A DNA stretch of 64,000 nt from Streptomyces pristinaespiralis (GTDB lineage Bacteria; Actinomycetota; Actinomycetes; Streptomycetales; Streptomycetaceae): contig NZ_CP011340.1 in the NCBI RefSeq assembly GCF_001278075.1, forward strand, positions 1,302,001 to 1,366,000. Reading direction: 5' to 3'. A program made the translations under genes and the position numbers. The first letter of the stretch is position 1; the number at the start of each line of letters is the position of its first letter. Under the pieces are notes generated by a model. It ran no database searches and was not told the origin of the DNA. It saw only the letters and a list, made by a program, of their open reading frames with translations. Positions 61,082-64,000 of the stretch are shown one piece after another.

Positions 61082-61303
61082 ATGGCCGACAACACGTCCA
61101 ACCGGCGCGCCGACCTGGAGAAGGCGGTGTGCATCTACGGCGGGTTCTGGGACACCGAGCGCGGTCTGCGTGCCCTGCGCGACGCCGGGCACGAGCCTCA
61201 GCAGAAGCACACCCGTCGGATCCTCCGCGACCTGGCCGGCAAGGGTCTGCTCGTCAAGGTGAAGGACTTGCCCGTCCGCTACCGCGCCGTACGCTCGGAC
61301 TGA
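61082..61303 (+). CDS. Small winged-helix-like protein
   Basis: 73 aa from ATG 61082, with GAGGAG upstream. NRRADLEKAVCIYGG, RGLRALRDAG and HTRRILRDLAGKGLLVKV then the short Y-R-A-V strand resemble a compact winged helix, with the last helix able to contact DNA. Probably cotranscribed with the Cys-rich gene. No specific family is recognised. Confidence 0.65.
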   Translation: MADNTSNRRADLEKAVCIYGGFWDTERGLRALRDAGHEPQQKHTRRILRDLAGKGLLVKVKDLPVRYRAVRSD

Positions 61304-61315
61304 AGCAGCCCCCTG

Positions 61316-62317
61316 TCATGCGGCTGTCGCCTCGATGAGGAAGTACGGATCGGCCCGCGTCAGCGGGGTCACCGAGGTGAGTGCCAAACCCGCCCTGCGG
61401 CACACGTCCTCGAAGTCTGTCCGCGTCCGCTCCCTGCCGCCCACGTTCACCAGCATGTTGAGGTCGGTGAGATAGGTGAGTCCGTCGGTGTCCGTGCCGG
61501 TGTCGACGACCTCGGGCAGTACAGGCTCCACGATCAGTACGCGCCCTGCGGGCGGCAGCACCCGACGGCAGTGGGTCAGGATCGCGACGGCCTGGTCGTC
61601 CGTCCAGTCGTGCAGGATGCTCTTCATCAGGTAGAGGTCGGAGCCCTCGGGGACCGAACGGAAGAAGTCGCCGGCCACCAGGGAGCACCGCGGTGTGAGC
61701 CCCTGTCCCACCAGCGTCGCCGCCGCCTGGGCCAGGCCCTCCTCGGTGTCGTAGACGACGCCCGTCAGAGTCGGGTGCTCGCGGAGCACGCCGCTCAGCA
61801 CGGTGCCGTCGCCGCCACCGACGTCCGTGACCGAACGGAACCGGCCGAAGTCGAAGGCGTGTGGCAGCACAGCGGCCGTCGCCCGGGCCGCTCGGCTCAT
61901 GGCCGCGTTGAACTCGGCCGACAGGTCAGGGAGTTCCTTGAGATGGCTGAAGAAGTCCTTGCCGGAGCTCGCGTCGAACGCGATGTCGCCGGTTCGGACG
62001 CTGTCGTCCAGGCGCTCCCAGGCACGGAGCATCATCGGCTCGGTGAACATGCGTACCAGCGAGGTGAGCGAGTGGGGCCTTTGAGGGTCGAGCAGGGTAC
62101 CTGCGGGAGTCACCGAGAAGGAGCCCGCCTCGTGTTCGCGCAACAGGCCCAGACTCGTCAGGGCGCGCAGCAGCCTCGTCATGGGCTGGGGAGCCGCACC
62201 TGCGTCGGCGGCCACTGCGACGGCGGATCGCTTCTTGTCACCGAGCAGCTCCACCACCCGCAGCCGGACGGCCGCGCGAACGGTCTGCGCGGCCAGGCTG
62301 CCGAAGACGAGCCGCAT
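61316..62317 (-). CDS. O-methyltransferase (TcmO/dimerisation2 type), start altered by an in-frame TAG
   Basis: 333 aa from ATG 62317, with GAGG about eight bases upstream. The dimerisation/winged-helix region (AAVRLRVVELLGDKK with LLRALTSLGLL) is followed by SAM motif DVGGGDGTVLSGVLREHP and LMKSILHDWTDDQA, which contains the catalytic His-Asp pair of plant-type O-methyltransferases, then RVLIVEPVLP. In-frame codons extend upstream to ATG 62386, which overlaps the AraC stop, but a TAG at 62350-62348 interrupts them. Translation probably now begins at 62317 by reinitiation. Substrate: a phenolic or polyketide metabolite by family. Confidence 0.88.
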   Translation of the reverse strand: MRLVFGSLAAQTVRAAVRLRVVELLGDKKRSAVAVAADAGAAPQPMTRLLRALTSLGLLREHEAGSFSVTPAGTLLDPQRPHSLTSLVRMFTEPMMLRAWERLDDSVRTGDIAFDASSGKDFFSHLKELPDLSAEFNAAMSRAARATAAVLPHAFDFGRFRSVTDVGGGDGTVLSGVLREHPTLTGVVYDTEEGLAQAAATLVGQGLTPRCSLVAGDFFRSVPEGSDLYLMKSILHDWTDDQAVAILTHCRRVLPPAGRVLIVEPVLPEVVDTGTDTDGLTYLTDLNMLVNVGGRERTRTDFEDVCRRAGLALTSVTPLTRADPYFLIEATAA

Positions 62318-62382
62318 GACCAGTTCCTCACCGCTGTCGGCGTCGACCTAAATGTCTCTGTTCGGGACGTCGTCGTTCGTCA

Positions 62383-63219
62383 TCATTGCTTCCCTTCGGT
62401 TGCTCGAGTCAACGCACCCGGCGTGCACCCGGCGAATGCCAGAACATCGCGGTGCAGATGGGATTGGTCCGCATAACCGCAGACCATGGCGGTTTCGACG
62501 GGGCCCCGGCCCGCCTGGAGACATGTCGCGGCGTGATCGAACCGGACGAGCATCGCGGCCCGTTTGGGTGTGAGGCCGAGCTGGGCGCTGAACCTGGACC
62601 AGAACCGTTTACGGCTCCATCCGCAGGACGCGGCGAGGTCGCCGACCCGTATCCGGCCGCGTTGGGCGACGATGCGCTCCCAGCCGGCGGCCACCTCCGG
62701 GTCGACCGACGGTGGCTTCGCGGACCGGCCTGCCAGGAACTCGTCCAAGAGCGCGAAGCGTCGTGGCCACGACGTGGTGGCGGCCAGCTGCTCCCGCAGT
62801 CGGCTCGTCTGCCGCCCCCATACGTTCTCCAGGTCGGTGATTTCGCCGTCGAGTTCCGCCAGGGAGACACCCATCAGGGAGGACGCGACCACCGGTGACA
62901 GGTGCACTTCGACGCACTCGACCCGCTCGCCGCGGATGCGGGTGGGTGCAGGGACCGGGGCGGCGACGAGGCTCCCGAGCGTCTGCCTGCCGTTGGTGCC
63001 GTCGACGGTCAGCATGCCGTCCTCGAATCCGATGACGACCGTCACGACCGGTTGAGGAAGTACCCGCATGTCCAACCGGGCTCCCGGACCGTTCCGGAAT
63101 GCCGCCACCCGGACGCCATCGGCGCGTACACCACTGAGGGGTACGGTCACCTCCCAGCCGGCTGTGACCTCATGATCCACTGGGGCGACCTCCCGGACGT
63201 CGTACGGCTGAAGGCTCAC
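62383..63219 (-). CDS. AraC-family regulator
   Basis: 278 aa from GTG 63219 (no clear Shine-Dalgarno). The N-terminal ~165 residues form a sensor-like beta domain. The C-terminal AraC double helix-turn-helix is GRIRVGDLAASCGWSRKRFW, then SAQLGLTPKRAAMLVRF and GRGPVETAMVCGYADQSHLH ending in DVLAFAGCTPG. Its stop codon overlaps the original methyltransferase start, so the two belong to one operon. Confidence 0.93.
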   Translation of the reverse strand: MSLQPYDVREVAPVDHEVTAGWEVTVPLSGVRADGVRVAAFRNGPGARLDMRVLPQPVVTVVIGFEDGMLTVDGTNGRQTLGSLVAAPVPAPTRIRGERVECVEVHLSPVVASSLMGVSLAELDGEITDLENVWGRQTSRLREQLAATTSWPRRFALLDEFLAGRSAKPPSVDPEVAAGWERIVAQRGRIRVGDLAASCGWSRKRFWSRFSAQLGLTPKRAAMLVRFDHAATCLQAGRGPVETAMVCGYADQSHLHRDVLAFAGCTPGALTRATEGKQ

Positions 63220-63459
63220 GGCGGGCGTGGCGGCCAGTGGCTCGGCCGCAGCGCGTGTTCCCCACTATCGCCGTGCCGACATCGATCGTCTTGGACGAAT
63301 GTTCCCGGCGGACCGGGCAGCGGGACCGGATCGGCCAACCTGAACAAGGCTTCGGCGAGGTGCCTACGAGCCGTTGCCGGTGGCTGGCAGGGTCACGGGC
63401 GCCGTCAGCTGGTGCCGGGCACTCCGCGCATGCGGGCGCGGACCAGCCACTTCGCCCGA
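63220..63459. other. Gap upstream of AraC, no gene
   Basis: No coding feature recognised. Holds the promoter side of the araC gene and leads into the frameshifted HhH-GPD gene on the other strand. Confidence 0.4.
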
Positions 63460-63850
63460 TGCGACAACGGTCCGCGGCTTCCAGAGACGGCTGGCCACAG
63501 AAGACCTTGCCGTCGCCATGAACTACCACCACACCCAGAAGGTCGCGACGGCCCACGCCATCACCGCCTACTTGCTGCCGCGGCAGTCGATACCCACGAC
63601 GAACTCCACGAATGTCTCGAACACCAGGACAATCGCAGCGCTCTACGACGTACGGTGAAGGGAGTCGGGCCGAAGACCATCGACTACATCAGCAACCTCG
63701 TCGGCCGTTCGCACGTCGCCGTCGATGTACATCTGCGCACCTTCGCCGCAAATGCCGGTGTCCCGGACCTCACCTACGAGCGACTACGAGCCGCATACGT
63801 GGCAGCCGCAGCACTTCTCGGGCATGACAGCGGCGGGCTGGAGCATGCCG
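63460..63850 (+). pseudogene. HhH-GPD (endonuclease III-like) protein, frameshifted
   Basis: One frame encodes RLATEDLAVAMNYHHTQKVA then T-A-H-A-I-T-A-Y-L-L. From about 63570 homology continues in another frame: AVDTHDELHECLEHQDNRSA, VKGVGPKTIDYISNLVGRSH (the helix-hairpin-helix, with G-V-G-P-K-T) and VAVDVHLRTFAANAGVPD then G-G-L-E-H-A-V. A single frameshift near 63570-63580 disrupts the gene. The GPD Asp (in VDVHLR) is intact. The start is not clear. Confidence 0.75.
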
Positions 63851-63920
63851 TCGGCGGGATGGGTCGGGGGCCGTGTAGTCACCGGTTCCACACCCAGCCG
63901 CTGACCGTGCCCGCAGCCCG

Positions 63921-64000
63921 TCACACCGCCGCCGGCTGCCGCTCCCGGTCGCCCACCAGTTCGCGTAGCTTCGCCCGCGTCTCCGGATCAGTCGAGTAGA
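63921..64000 (-). CDS. C-terminus of an unidentified protein (partial)
   Basis: Reading back from TGA at 63923-63921, 25 codons are in frame to the window edge: YSTDPETRAKLRELVGDRER, then a short Q-P-A-A-V tail. A charged amphipathic helix with Pro-Glu-Thr-Arg; the fold and function cannot be judged from this piece. Confidence 0.45.
   Translation of the reverse strand, partial: YSTDPETRAKLRELVGDRERQPAAV

Overview
The window is high-GC actinobacterial DNA and reads as a Streptomyces chromosome. Supporting signs are strong GC bias at third codon positions, GTG starts, ATGA-coupled genes, DUF397 and DUF5753-type XRE regulators, RsbW-like ATPases, a DUF574 methyltransferase, a large LuxR (LAL) regulator, xylose isomerase, leaderless TANNNT-N7-start promoters, and a single rare TTA (bldA) codon in a Ser/Thr kinase. 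Gene content (many regulators, catabolic and accessory genes, four or more gene remnants) suggests a chromosome arm rather than the core. No rRNA, tRNA, CRISPR or origin was seen.

Layout. 1-5.6 kb: tail of a probable flavin reductase, a cytochrome-b-anchored molybdopterin oxidoreductase with a coupled small membrane protein, then a GT87 glycosyltransferase, an MHS-type MFS permease and anhydro-MurNAc kinase (anmK) in an overlapping operon. 5.7-8.2 kb: DUF397/XRE pair divergent from an anti-sigma-like ATPase. 8.5-10.4 kb: DinB protein, methyltransferase and divergent XRE-cupin regulator. 10.5-13.8 kb: an MFS exporter and divergent ArsR regulator held between a Tn3-type transposase tail, a res-like palindrome cluster and a truncated resolvase; a membrane gene beside it has lost its 5' half. 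14.4-17.3 kb: GNAT, methyltransferase, tandem repeats, MmyB-type XRE regulator. 17.5-21.4 kb: a tight four-gene set (XRE, ImmA/IrrE-like metallopeptidase, 7TM MAB_1171c-like protein, FAD monooxygenase), the best candidate here for an uncharacterised system. 21.6-23.6 kb: ROK regulator and a small membrane protein.

23.7-33.5 kb is a CoA-thioester catabolic module: hydroxyacyl-CoA dehydrogenase, CoA-transferase B and A subunits, divergent LysR, thiolase, MHS permease and MaoC hydratase. A solitary TnpB lies between LysR and thiolase. Three promoters of the module share a GGTATTGGAC-like motif. 33.7-34.0 kb is a 13-unit degenerate repeat array. 34.2-37 kb: divergent xylB/xylA. 37-43.5 kb: anti-sigma-like ATPase, LAL regulator bracketed by inverted 18-bp sequences, and a cysteine dioxygenase/YeiH pair with a LysR gene. 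43.5-47 kb: DUF574 methyltransferase with a duplicated 3' end, then a KhtT/KhtU-like K+/H+ antiporter with a long repetitive C-terminal tail. 47-56 kb: small and unknown proteins, an aldo/keto reductase with its MerR gene, a VOC protein, an SDR remnant, a second MerR gene divergent from a double alpha/beta hydrolase, a serine beta-lactamase-fold esterase and a YciI protein. 56-64 kb: Ser/Thr kinase with beta-propeller, SUKH-4 immunity protein behind a truncated WD40-like gene, three small unknowns, an AraC-methyltransferase operon whose methyltransferase start is cut by an in-frame TAG, a frameshifted HhH-GPD gene, and the 3' end of a further gene.

All family names are from reading the translated sequence; no database search was possible.
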